From JAWKRB01 sp041389885 (GTDB lineage: Bacteria > Myxococcota_A > Polyangia > Polyangiales > Ga0077539), in NCBI GenBank assembly GCA_041389885.1, contig JAWKRB010000006.1, positions 186,001 through 250,000 of the forward strand: a stretch of DNA of 64,000 nucleotides, in the 5' to 3' direction. A program made the position numbers and the translations under genes. Numbering within the stretch: the first letter of the stretch is position 1; the number at the start of each line of letters is the position of its first letter. This document shows positions 48,110 through 56,909 of this stretch, piece by piece. The notes under the pieces are model-generated. The model was not told where the DNA came from. It did no database searches and was given only the letters and a program-made list of their open reading frames with translations.

Positions 48110-49156
48110 CCCCGCGAGGGCGTCGAGGTACCAGGCGTAGGCGCGGCGCACGCCCTCTTCGAGGTCGACCTTCGGCGCCCAGCCCAGCGCGCGGATGCGC
48201 GACGAGTCCATGAGCTTTCGCGGCGTGCCGTCGGGCTTCGTCGGGTCCCAGCGCACCTCGCCGTCGAAGCCCACGACCCGCTGCACGCAGTCGGCGAGGT
48301 CGCGGATCGACACGTCGTCGCCGTATCCCACGTTGATCAGCGCGCAGGGGTTGCGGTCGTCGGTCGCCTCGCCGCCCAGCGTGGCCGCGGAGACCTCGCG
48401 CAGCAGGAACACGCACGCGTCGGCCAGGTCGTCGCTGTAGAGAAACTCCCTCCGCGGCGACCCGCTGCCCCAGAGCGAGACCACGCCCTGCAGCAGCCCC
48501 TCGGCCACGCCCTCGGGGATCGCGCCGAAGCGCGCCACGTCCCGCGCGAGGGCGTCGTGCTCTCCCGCTCGGGCGAGCTTCGCGAGGTGAAACTTTCGGA
48601 TCATCGCCGGGAGCACGTGCGAGCTCCGGAGGTCGAAGTTGTCTCCGGGGCCGTACATGTTCGTCGGCATCGCCGAGAGAAAGTCCGTGCCGTGCTGCCG
48701 GTTGTAGGCGTCGCACAGCTTGATCCCCGCGATCTTGGCCAGGGCGTAGGCGTCGTTCGTGGGCTCGAGGGCGCCGGTGAGCAGGCTGTCCTCGCGAATC
48801 GGCTGCGGGGCGTACTTCGGGTAGATGCAGCTGCTGCCGAGGAAGAGCAGCTTGCGCACGCCGACGCGGTGCGCGCTGGAGATCAGGTTGTTCTGGATCG
48901 TCAGGTTCTTGAGCAGAAAGTCGACCGGCTCGGTCTTGTTCGCGAGGATCCCGCCGACCTTCGCCGCGGCGATGACGACGTGCGTGGGGCGCGTGTCGTG
49001 AAAGTGCCGCGACACGGCGGAGGCGTCGAGGAGGTCGAGCTCGGCGTGCGTGCGCAGCACGAGCCTCTCGAAGCCCGATCGCCGCAGCGACCGCTCGATG
49101 GCAGAGCCGACCAGGCCCCGGTGCCCGGCGATGTAGATCCTCGCGTTGGTGTCCAT
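48104..49156 (-). CDS. fcl: GDP-L-fucose synthase
   Basis: 350 residues, extended SDR family. It converts GDP-4-keto-6-deoxymannose to GDP-L-fucose with NADPH, for cell-surface glycans. Seen: nucleotide loop IYIAGHRGLVGSAIERSL, KVGGILANKTEPVDFL, SSCIYPKYAPQPIRE, catalytic YALAK, TNMYGPGDNFD and RREFLYSDDLADACVFLL. ATG 49156 has AGGAGG 8 bp upstream. The GDP-mannose dehydratase partner is not adjacent. Confidence 0.95.
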   Translation of the reverse strand: MDTNARIYIAGHRGLVGSAIERSLRRSGFERLVLRTHAELDLLDASAVSRHFHDTRPTHVVIAAAKVGGILANKTEPVDFLLKNLTIQNNLISSAHRVGVRKLLFLGSSCIYPKYAPQPIREDSLLTGALEPTNDAYALAKIAGIKLCDAYNRQHGTDFLSAMPTNMYGPGDNFDLRSSHVLPAMIRKFHLAKLARAGEHDALARDVARFGAIPEGVAEGLLQGVVSLWGSGSPRREFLYSDDLADACVFLLREVSAATLGGEATDDRNPCALINVGYGDDVSIRDLADCVQRVVGFDGEVRWDPTKPDGTPRKLMDSSRIRALGWAPKVDLEEGVRRAYAWYLDALAGS

Positions 49157-49299
49157 GTGCAAAGCCTCCTCGTGCGACCGCGCGGGACCTATCACCGACC
49201 GGGACGAGTCTCCAGTGAACTCACGCGACCGCACACCCGGGGGGGAGGTGGGGGCGGCGCGCGTTGAGGCCCACCCGGCGCCGGTGCGACGCTCGGGCA

Positions 49300-50214
49300 A
49301 TGATGACCATCCCCGTGATCCCTGCATCTGGAGCGGTCTCTCCGGGCGAGATGGACCGCGTGCTGACCTGGTGCGCCCACGAGCGCTTCACCGGCCTGCT
49401 GACCTTCGAGTCGAGCGTGGGCGAGGTGTCACTGCCCATGCGCGGGGGCGCCCTCGACCTGGGCCTCGACCCCTCCCTCGTGGAGGTGGCCGAGTCGCTG
49501 CGGCGCGCGCCGGCCGGGCGCTACACGCTCACCGAGGCCCTTCCTCCCCTGGAGGGCGCCTCGGCGATGCACCCGCTGCGCAGGGAGGGCAGGCTCGGCC
49601 CGGCCACCTTCGCCGACCTCCTGCGCTGGTGCGAAGACGTCGCGCTGACCGGCACCGTCCACCTCTCGGTGACGCGCCCCGAGGCGCGCTCGCACGTGTT
49701 CTCCTTCGTGCGCGGGGGCCTCGCGTCGGTCGAGCTGGAGAGCTGGAGCGAGCGCGACCTCAGCGAGGTCTTCGCCCTCGACGAGGGCGTCTTCGTCGTG
49801 AGGCTGACCTCGCGCTTCGGCGCGACGACGCCGAGTCAGATGCCCCCGGCCGACGACGCGCGCGCCCGGCGCGACGATTTGCGCGCGGTGCGACTCGGCC
49901 TCGAGGGGATCCTCCGCAAGCGCGACGCCGCGAGCTCGGGCCGGTGGCGCTGCGGCTCGGCGGACGCCGCGCCGGTCGCTCGCCCGAGCCTCGCGCCGGT
50001 CCCCCCGGAGTCGGCGGTGGTGGTGTACGTCCTCGACCCTGCTTCGCTCGCCGCGCGCAAGGCGCCGCCCTCAGACCGCACCGAGCGCCTCGACGCGATC
50101 GTGCTCCCCGCGCCCGCGCGGCCTGCGTGGATCGCGGCCTGCGTGCTGGGCTTTCTCTGCGTCGTCGCCGCGGGCTTCGGCATCGCGGCGGGGGTCGACC
50201 TGCTGCGCTCGTGA
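49300..50214 (+). CDS. PATAN/DUF4388-like protein with C-terminal TM
   Basis: 304 residues. The first half looks like two copies of a PATAN/DUF4388-type small domain (MDRVLTWCAHERFTGLLTFES...GGALDLGL; FADLLRWCEDVALTGTVHLSV...FVRGGLASVELE), known in delta-proteobacterial regulatory proteins; a low-complexity linker leads to one C-terminal TM (AWIAACVLGFLCVVAAGFGIAAG). It probably senses or docks signalling partners at the membrane; specific role unknown. ATG 49300 or 49303 are both possible. Divergent from fcl (143 bp). Confidence 0.6.
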   Translation: MMTIPVIPASGAVSPGEMDRVLTWCAHERFTGLLTFESSVGEVSLPMRGGALDLGLDPSLVEVAESLRRAPAGRYTLTEALPPLEGASAMHPLRREGRLGPATFADLLRWCEDVALTGTVHLSVTRPEARSHVFSFVRGGLASVELESWSERDLSEVFALDEGVFVVRLTSRFGATTPSQMPPADDARARRDDLRAVRLGLEGILRKRDAASSGRWRCGSADAAPVARPSLAPVPPESAVVVYVLDPASLAARKAPPSDRTERLDAIVLPAPARPAWIAACVLGFLCVVAAGFGIAAGVDLLRS

Positions 50215-50254
50215 CCTCCCTCACACCGCGCGAATCCATGTACAACCGCGGGCC

Positions 50255-51280
50255 ATGCGCGCGCTGCTCATCACACGTCACGGCGGTCCTGAGGTCTTGT
50301 CGGTGCGAGAGGTGCCCGACCCGTCGCCCGCCGCGGGCGAGGTGCGGGTCAGGGTCCACTTCGCCGGGCTGAACTTCTCCGACGTGATGGCGCGCCAGGG
50401 GATGTACCCCGACGCGCCGCCGCCGCCGTGCACGGTGGGCTACGAGTGCTCCGGGGTGATCGACGCGGTGGGCGAGGGCGTCGATGCCTCGCGGGTGGGC
50501 GAGCGCGTCATCGCGCTCTCGCGCTTTCACGCCCAGGCCGAGCTGCTGTGCGTGCCCTCGTCGCAGGCCCTCGCGATGCCCGAGTCGATGACCTTCGAGC
50601 AGGGCGCCGCGCTCCCGGTGGTCTACGTGACGGCGTACCACATGCTGTTTCGGGTCTCTCACCTGCGGCCGGGGATGAAGGTGCTGGTGCACATGGCCGC
50701 GGGCGGCGTGGGCACCGCGGCGCTGCAGCTCTGCCGGACCGTGCCCGGCGTGACCACCTTCGGCACGGCGTCGCCCTCGAAGCACGAAGCGATTCGCGCC
50801 GAGGGCTGCGACCACCCGATCGACTATCGGAGCAAGGACTACGCGGAGGAGGTCCTTCGGCTCACCGACGGCAAGGGCGTCGACCTGATCCTCGACCCGC
50901 TCGGGGGCAAGGACTGGAAGAAGGGGATGAGGCTCCTACGACCCGCGGGGTTGCTCGTCGCGTTCGGCTTCGCGAACATGTCGAGCGGCGAGCGCAGGTC
51001 GGTCGTCCACATGCTCCGCGAGGGGGTACAGATCCCGATCTTCACCCCGCTGCAGCTCATGGACTCGAACCGGGGCGTCGCCGGGGTGAACATCGGGCAC
51101 CTCTGGGGTGAGATCGAGATGCTCTCCGAGGAGCTCCGCGCGCTGGTCGAGCTCTTCGTCGAGGGGCGCATCGCGCCGCGCATCGACGCGGTGATCCCCC
51201 TCGACCGCGCCGCCGAGGCGCACGCGAGGCTCACCGGGCGTCAGAACGTCGGGAAGGTCCTGCTCAAGATCCAGGCTTGA
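50255..51280 (+). CDS. Zinc-independent MDR oxidoreductase (quinone oxidoreductase / VAT-1-like)
   Basis: 341 residues. Medium-chain reductase fold: GroES-like half (VRVHFAGLNFSDVMARQGMYP, GYECSGVIDAVGEGV), then the NADPH-binding half with VLVHMAAGGVGTAALQL. No catalytic zinc ligands. GAEVIDYR is replaced by CDHPIDYRSKDYAEEV, as in VAT-1-like members. Substrate unknown, probably a quinone or enone. Its last 17 bp overlap the convergent glycosylphosphotransferase gene. Confidence 0.88.
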   Translation: MRALLITRHGGPEVLSVREVPDPSPAAGEVRVRVHFAGLNFSDVMARQGMYPDAPPPPCTVGYECSGVIDAVGEGVDASRVGERVIALSRFHAQAELLCVPSSQALAMPESMTFEQGAALPVVYVTAYHMLFRVSHLRPGMKVLVHMAAGGVGTAALQLCRTVPGVTTFGTASPSKHEAIRAEGCDHPIDYRSKDYAEEVLRLTDGKGVDLILDPLGGKDWKKGMRLLRPAGLLVAFGFANMSSGERRSVVHMLREGVQIPIFTPLQLMDSNRGVAGVNIGHLWGEIEMLSEELRALVELFVEGRIAPRIDAVIPLDRAAEAHARLTGRQNVGKVLLKIQA

Positions 51281-52616
51281 AGAGCACGGTGGGGATGGTC
51301 TTCAGCAGGATCACCACGTAGAGCAGCAGCGATCGCTCCTGCACGTAATAGAGCTCGTACGAGAGCTTCACCCGCGTGTCGTCGACGCTGGACCCGTAGC
51401 GAAACGACACCTGGGCCCACCCGGTCAGCCCCGGCTTCACCTGGAACCGCAGCGAGTAGTACGGCAGCTGCTCGACGAGCCGCTCGACGAACTCCGGCCG
51501 CTCCGGGCGAGGGCCTACCAGGCTCATGTCGCCCCGGAGCACGTTCCAAAGCTGCGGGAGCTCGTCGACGCGCGTGCGACGGAGGAACCGACCGAAGGCC
51601 GTCACGCGCATGTCGCCGGGCTGCGACCACTGCGGCCCGTCGCGCTCGGCGTCGGCGCGCATCGAGCGGAACTTGTAGATCGTGAAGGGTCGACCGAGCT
51701 CTCCCGTCCGGCGCTGCGCGAAGAACACCGGGCGCCCCATGGTCAACAGGATGCCCGCCGCAGCCACGAGCCACAGCGGCAGCGAGAGCAGCAGGAGCGT
51801 CGCCGCGCCCAGCACGTCGAGGACGCGGAGAAGGTTGGGCGAGACGCCGCGTCGCGACGTGGTGAACGCCGGGCGCCGGAGGAAATACAAATCGTCGACC
51901 ACCTCGACGGGGATGCGCCCGGCGATGCTCTGAAAGACGTCCGCGGTGTCGTGCACCTCGACGCCGTCGCGCTTGAGCGCCAGGAGCGCCTTCGTCCCGG
52001 CGGGGGAGAGCGACTCGAGGCCGGTGACGAGGATGTGCCTCGCGTCGCACCCCTGAACGATGCGCGCCCAGCTCTCGGGGGGGTCGTTGGAGTCGATGGT
52101 CGCCGCCAGGCGAAAGCGGCGCTCGGGGTGGTCGCGCAGGCCCGAGATCACCTCCTGCGGCGCCTCGCGGAGCGCGAGGTGCACCGAGGCGTCTGCGAGG
52201 CCCGCGCGCGCCAGCGCCGAGAGGAGGATCGCCCGGGACAGCGACGCGGCGACCGCCAGGCCAGAGGCCTGGAGCACGAAGAGGCTGCGGTGAAAGCCCC
52301 AGCGGGGCACGAGAAAGCTCAACGAGGCGACGACGCCCGAGGCCAGCGCCACCGCGGCGACCACGCGCAAAAGGTTGCGCCCGCGTCGAAAATCCAACTC
52401 GGCGCTGTACAGCTCGAAGACGTAGAACACCAGCAGGTGGACCCCGAGCACGAGGAGCGTGGCGCCCTTCCAGTGGCGGAGCAGGTCGGGGAGCACCGAG
52501 GCCGAGCCGGCCTGCCACGCGAGCTGCGCCGCTGCGCCCAGCGAGCCGAGGATCAGCACGACGTCGAGCGCCACGGCCCACCGGGCGAATCGGCTGACGT
52601 TGAGCCCTGACACCAC
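51264..52616 (-). CDS. Polyprenyl glycosylphosphotransferase (WcaJ/undecaprenyl-P sugar transferase family)
   Basis: 450 residues. It starts exopolysaccharide or O-antigen repeat synthesis by moving a sugar-1-phosphate to undecaprenyl phosphate. Four N-terminal TM segments, a central CoA/NAD-like fold domain (RFRLAATIDSNDPPE), another TM, then the catalytic PF02397 domain: GRPVFFAQRRTGELGRPFTIYKFRSMRADAE, FLRRTRVDELPQLWNVLRGDMSLVGPRPERPEFV, and VKPGLTGWAQVSFRYG. GTG start. It may supply the fcl-derived glycan, but no linked export genes are here. Confidence 0.92.
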   Translation of the reverse strand: MVSGLNVSRFARWAVALDVVLILGSLGAAAQLAWQAGSASVLPDLLRHWKGATLLVLGVHLLVFYVFELYSAELDFRRGRNLLRVVAAVALASGVVASLSFLVPRWGFHRSLFVLQASGLAVAASLSRAILLSALARAGLADASVHLALREAPQEVISGLRDHPERRFRLAATIDSNDPPESWARIVQGCDARHILVTGLESLSPAGTKALLALKRDGVEVHDTADVFQSIAGRIPVEVVDDLYFLRRPAFTTSRRGVSPNLLRVLDVLGAATLLLLSLPLWLVAAAGILLTMGRPVFFAQRRTGELGRPFTIYKFRSMRADAERDGPQWSQPGDMRVTAFGRFLRRTRVDELPQLWNVLRGDMSLVGPRPERPEFVERLVEQLPYYSLRFQVKPGLTGWAQVSFRYGSSVDDTRVKLSYELYYVQERSLLLYVVILLKTIPTVLFKPGS

Positions 52617-52708
52617 GACGGGATCGTACCCTCGGCCCCACCGCGCGCGCAGCGAAATGCCGAGGGCGGCTCAGGGAGCGCGGCGCTCGGCGCGGCCGCG
52701 GGCGGGCC

Positions 52709-53755
52709 CTACCGCGCGGGGCGTCGAAGGAGGTCGGCCCGCACGGCGATGCCCACGCTGAACGAGTCGGTGGCCGAGGTGTTTCTCCCCCAGATCGTTC
52801 GCGCGTAGCCGACGTTCATCTCGACCTGCGGGGCGAGGCGAAAGATCACCCCGGCGCCGAGGTCGAGGGCGTCGCGCTCGAGGCGCAGCTCGCGCAGCAG
52901 GAGGTTGTTGGTTCCGCCGTATTGACTCGCGGGGAGGTCGGGGTCGATCGCGGCGACCGAGACCCCGATGAGGTCGCCCGTGGTGACGGCGTACGCGAAC
53001 TGCGCCCATCCGTAGAAGAGCACCTCGCCGAAGAGCTGCCCCACGCGGATGGCCGACTGAAACTGGTGCGCCGCGGCCCCGAAGCGAACGTTGTACCCGA
53101 CGTCGAGGCGCAGGAAGGTGCGCGAGGGGAACGACACGCCGAACAGCACCGAGGGGGTGACGTCGACCTGTCCGTCGCCGAGGGTCACGTCGTCGCGCAC
53201 GTTCGCGGGCGCCACGAACTGCGCGGCGTTGGCGAGGAATTCAGCCGAGGTGCGGGGCTGCGCGCCGAAGGTGCCGGCGGGGCCGTTGTACCCGGTGGGC
53301 ACCTTGATGCGCAGCTCCGCGGCGATGGCGACGGGGCGGAGCAGCAGGCGGTAACGCGCCGCCGCGGAGATGTCACCGACGCCGCTCGTGCTGCGGGAGA
53401 GGGAGATGATGTTGCGCTGGGCCCACTGAAACTCGCTGAGGGTCGAGCCCGCCGGGCGTGGGAGCAACAAGACCGGGTCGGAGTCGTAGGTCACCGAGCG
53501 GATCGGCACCTGGAGCTCGACCTCGAGGCGGTCGGTGAGACCCGCGCGCACGCCGAAGGTGAACGCGTGCCCGGTGTATCGCCCGTTGAGGGGAAAGTTG
53601 CGCGCGACCCGCTCCTCGAAGAACTCCTGCCCCGCGGACTGAAAGTTGTACGACGTGGCGAAGACCGCGTTGCCCCTCGGGAGCGTCCACGGTGACGCCG
53701 CCGCAGAGGTCGTGCAGAGCGCCAGGGCGCTCGTGAGGATCGTTGCGCGTCGCAT
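52709..53755 (-). CDS. Predicted outer-membrane beta-barrel protein
   Basis: 348 residues. Signal peptide MRRATILTSALALCTTSAAA, then many short amphipathic strands (AVFATSYNFQSAGQEFFEE, LTDRLEVELQVPIRSV, RTFLRLDVGYNVRFGA, EVLFYGWAQFAYAV, VEMNVGYARTIWGRN) ending in a charged tail. It resembles transporter/porin-like barrels common in myxobacteria; no exact family recognised. It lies 16 bp downstream of the Ser/Thr kinase gene on the same strand, so probably in one transcript. Confidence 0.75.
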   Translation of the reverse strand: MRRATILTSALALCTTSAAASPWTLPRGNAVFATSYNFQSAGQEFFEERVARNFPLNGRYTGHAFTFGVRAGLTDRLEVELQVPIRSVTYDSDPVLLLPRPAGSTLSEFQWAQRNIISLSRSTSGVGDISAAARYRLLLRPVAIAAELRIKVPTGYNGPAGTFGAQPRTSAEFLANAAQFVAPANVRDDVTLGDGQVDVTPSVLFGVSFPSRTFLRLDVGYNVRFGAAAHQFQSAIRVGQLFGEVLFYGWAQFAYAVTTGDLIGVSVAAIDPDLPASQYGGTNNLLLRELRLERDALDLGAGVIFRLAPQVEMNVGYARTIWGRNTSATDSFSVGIAVRADLLRRPAR

Positions 53756-53771
53756 GGTCCCGTCCAGGAGG

Positions 53772-55389
53772 TCAGAAGGTTACGAAGGGCGGCGGCTCTG
53801 TCGGCGGCGGCGCCGGGGCAGGGCGAACCGGGGCCGGAGGAGGCTGCGCGACCACCGGCGCGGGGCGCGGCGGCGCGAGCACCACGACCGGCGCAGGGGC
53901 AGGCGCAGGGGCAGGGGGCGGGGCCACGGGCTGGACCGGCGCGGCGGGGACCTGCGCCCGCACGGCTGGGGGCTCTGGCGTCGCCAGCGCGGCTGGGGGG
54001 CTCGTCGGGCGCGGTGCCCCTCCCCGCACGCGGGGCGCGCTCCTCGCGGAGCGCTGCGCGGGTTCGGTGCGGGGGCGCGGCTCGGGGAGGCTCCGGCGGA
54101 GGGGCCAGCGCGGCGGGGGCGGTAACCGGAGCCGCCGGAGGAGCGACCGCCGCGACAGGGGCCGCGGCCGGCGGGGGGACCGGGGCCGCCGCGACGGGCG
54201 AGGAGGCGGCGGCGCGCTCTCTCTGAGGCGTGCGCGGCCAGAGCCAGGCCAGCAGGAGCGCGGCGGGCAGGACCAGGAGCAGGAGCCACGCCCGCTTCGC
54301 GCGCGGCTCCACGCGCGGCGCGGCGGCGGGCGCCTCGGGGGGCCGCGGCGTGAGCGGGATGGGCTCCATCGAGCGCGCGATCGGCCGCGGATCCTGGTCG
54401 AGGGTGACGGCCGGCGGCGTCGCCGAGGCGCGCTGGGCGCTGCTCTCAAAGGGGTCGCTGAAGGCTTCGGCGTCGGGAGGCGGCGGCGTCGAGAGGAAGG
54501 TCGCGGGGTTCACCGCCCGACCGCGGAGCGTCTCGACCACCTCGGGCCTCGCGAGCAGCGCCGCGAGGAGGCCGCGCAGCGTCGCCGCGTCTGCCGGCCG
54601 CTCGTTGGGGTCTTTCTCGAGACAGCGATCGACCAGCGCCGCGAGGTCGGCGTGCAGCCACGGCGCGCGCGTCGCGACCGGCGTGGCGACGTCACGGTTC
54701 GCGCGAATCAGCACCGCGTGCGGCGTGGTGCCGTCGAAGGGAAAGATCCCGCAGACGATCTGGTACATCGTCACGCCCAGCGCGTAGACATCCGCCGCCG
54801 CGCTCACCGAGCGGGCGTCGAGGGCCTGCTCCGGCGCCATGTAGTACACCGTGCCCAGGGCGGTGCCCTCGGTGGTCGCCGTGCGCGAGCCGCGCAGGTC
54901 GCGGGCGACGCCGAAGTCGAGGAGCTTCACCTCTCCGCCGCGGGTCACGAAGACGTTCTCGGGCTTCAGGTCGCGGTGGATCACCCCGACGTCATGCGCC
55001 GCGGCGAGCGGGTCGAGCAGCGCGAGCACCAGCGCCATGGCCCCCGCCTGATCGACCGTGCGCTCGGACAAGAGCGTCGCCATCGAGCGCCCGTCGAGGA
55101 GCTCCATCGCCAGGTACGGCGCGCCGAGCTCGGGGTCGAAGCCGGCGTCGAAGACCTTCACCACCCCCTCGTGCTGAATCCTCGACGCGACGCTCACCTC
55201 GCGCAGGAATCGAGACACGCCCGCGGCGTCTCGCGCGAAGGCGCTCTCGATGATCTTCAGCGCCACCTCCTGCCGGGTCAGGTGGTGGCGGGCCACGTAC
55301 ACCCGGGCCATGCCCCCCGCCGCCAGGTCGCGCACGATCTCGTAGCGCCCCCCCACGAGGTGCGTTGCGGCTTCGGGCGTTTCGCTCAT
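53772..55389 (-). CDS. Membrane-anchored Ser/Thr protein kinase, frame change near 54071
   Basis: The kinase domain is intact: AAGGMARVYVARH glycine loop, VALKIIE lysine, HRDLKPENV, LDFGVARD, GTVYYMAPEQ and DVYALGVTMYQIV (about residues 15-280). Then a linker, one TM (AWLLLLVLPAALLLAWLW) and a Pro/Ala-rich outer tail. In the kinase frame the ORF runs on to 53491, across the next gene. Removing one base of the GGGGG run at 54071-54075 (CCCCC on this strand) switches to a Pro-rich frame (VQPVAPPPAPAPAP...TEPPPFVTF) ending at 53772, just before the neighbour. The length (1,618 bp) is one base more than a multiple of three, which fits. An assembly indel or a recent mutation. Confidence 0.85.
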
Positions 55390-55472
55390 CGTGACTCTCA
55401 GCGTCGTAGGATGCTCTCCGCGCGCCCTGCGCGGCAAGCGCTCCACACTCTCCAGGGCTGATGCGATCGCGC

Positions 55473-55847
55473 TCAATGGGGCTGACCAGGGCTACGCCTG
55501 CTGCGCCGATCCTGGATTTGCGCCTCGCCGATGCCGCGCTCTCGCCGCGCGCGCAGGCACTCGTCGCTGCCCGCCTCGACCCGCCGGCACGCCGCGGGTC
55601 GCAGCGCGTAGAGCTCGCAGCGCACCGAGCGACCGAGGCTGCCGCGGAGCCCGGCGCACCGCTGCCCGGCGTCGAGGCGGAGGTGCGCTCGCCCCTCTCC
55701 GTCGAACCTCACGTACCGCGCCACCGCCTGCGGATGACGCAGGATCGCGTCACGCGGCGTCACCTCGACGTAGGCCTCGGTGCCCTCGGCGCGGTTCTCG
55801 TCGGGGTTGCAGCAGCAGGCGCCGCACCGGGTGCAGTCGAGCGACAT
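55473..55847 (-). CDS. YkgJ-type zinc/iron-chelating cysteine cluster protein
   Basis: 124 residues. CxxCxxCC near the start (CTRCGACCC) plus further Cys (RCAGLRG, RCELYALRPAACR) is the YkgJ/FliB-like cluster pattern thought to hold zinc or an iron-sulfur centre. No signal or TM, so cytoplasmic. Biological role of the family is unsettled. Divergently placed near the kinase (83 bp) and 25 bp downstream of the polyprenol-kinase-like gene on the same strand. Confidence 0.8.
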   Translation of the reverse strand: MSLDCTRCGACCCNPDENRAEGTEAYVEVTPRDAILRHPQAVARYVRFDGEGRAHLRLDAGQRCAGLRGSLGRSVRCELYALRPAACRRVEAGSDECLRARRERGIGEAQIQDRRSRRSPGQPH

Positions 55848-55872
55848 CGACGTGGGCGCTTCTCCGCGGCCG

Positions 55873-56823
55873 TCAGGTCGCGAGCCGCTCGACGACGGCC
55901 ACCGCCGTCGCGGTCACCAGGGGGATCGAGAGGTTGTCGTCGACGCGACCCGAGTAGAGCTCCGTCACGGCGCCGACCACGCCGGCGGTCGCGGCGAGCA
56001 GCAGGTGCGAGGTCGGGCCCCCGGGGATGATCGCGAGCACCGCGAGGCTGGCGAGGGCGCCCACGACGGCGAAGGCGAGCGCGCCCTCGAGGGTGCGGTT
56101 GCGGGCGATCTTCACGCGGCCCCAGCGGCGACCCACCAGGGCGGCCATGGGGTCGCCGAGCGCGAGCACCGCGCAGCCCACCGCCGCCGCGCGCAGCGGC
56201 GCGAAGGCCGCGAGGAGCAGCAGCGCCGTCACGAACCAGGTGGCGGAGTTGACCCGGTGCCACTCGTGCGGGTGCGCGATGGGGCCGAGCATGCGCATCA
56301 GCCGCACGTTGGCGCCGCGGGAGCGCCGACGCACGATCTCGGAGGGCCACGCGAAGAGCGCCCAGGCGAGGGCGATCGCCACGAGCCAGCGCCGCTGCGC
56401 GATCAGCGCGATGGCCGCGACCGCCGTGAGCCCCGACGCCGCGTGGAACGCCGAGCGCGTCAGGTTCGACGGGCGCGCCCGCGCGGCGGCCAGCTCTCGG
56501 AGCGAGTCGCTGAGCGAGTCGACCTGCTGCGAGGCGCTCGCGCGAAAGCTGGTCCACGCCGAGAGCGCCGCGGCGCGGGGCGCGGGGAGGGCGTCGAGCG
56601 CCGCGAGGAGCGCGGCCATGCGCTCGCGCGCCGCGTCTGCCGCGGGGCCCTCGTCGGCCGCCGCGATGCTGCGAAAGCGCTCACGCGCCGCCTCGACGCG
56701 CAGTCGCACGGCGTCGGCCAGCTCGTCGCGCCACGCGGCGGGGTCGATGCGCGCGAGCGCGTCTCGGAGCTCATCGAGGGCGAGCAGGCTCTCGCGCTGA
56801 AGCACAGGGTTCATCTCGTGCAC
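55873..56823 (-). CDS. Polyprenol/phytol kinase-like membrane protein with helical N-terminal extension
   Basis: 316 residues. The C-terminal ~180 residues have five or six TM and the SEC59/VTE5 (dolichol/phytol kinase) signature pattern: FHAASGLTAV, GDPMAALVGRRWGR, NRTLEGALAF and ELYSGRVDDNLSIPL. Those enzymes use CTP to phosphorylate a polyprenol or phytol. The first ~130 residues form a soluble, Ala/Glu/Arg-rich helical region that the usual family does not have. Start at GTG 56823 is preferred because GAAGAG is spaced 6 nt before; ATG 56814 is the alternative. Divergent from the PanE-like gene. Confidence 0.75.
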   Translation of the reverse strand: MHEMNPVLQRESLLALDELRDALARIDPAAWRDELADAVRLRVEAARERFRSIAAADEGPAADAARERMAALLAALDALPAPRAAALSAWTSFRASASQQVDSLSDSLRELAAARARPSNLTRSAFHAASGLTAVAAIALIAQRRWLVAIALAWALFAWPSEIVRRRSRGANVRLMRMLGPIAHPHEWHRVNSATWFVTALLLLAAFAPLRAAAVGCAVLALGDPMAALVGRRWGRVKIARNRTLEGALAFAVVGALASLAVLAIIPGGPTSHLLLAATAGVVGAVTELYSGRVDDNLSIPLVTATAVAVVERLAT

Positions 56824-56909
56824 GCGTTACTCTTCGGCGAGAACGCCGTCAAACCCCCAGCCGCCGTCGACACGCTGCGTCACGCGAGGATCGTGTAGCC
56901 TTGGGGCGC

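Noticed and set aside
53491..53771. Continuation of the Ser/Thr kinase frame into the next gene
   Set aside because: It would overlap the clear start and signal peptide of the outer-membrane protein; the Arg/Ser-rich product is typical of an out-of-frame read.
56461..56475. GGTTCGAC-like sequence resembling a tRNA T-loop
   Set aside because: It lies inside a coding gene and no acceptor or anticodon stems can be drawn around it.
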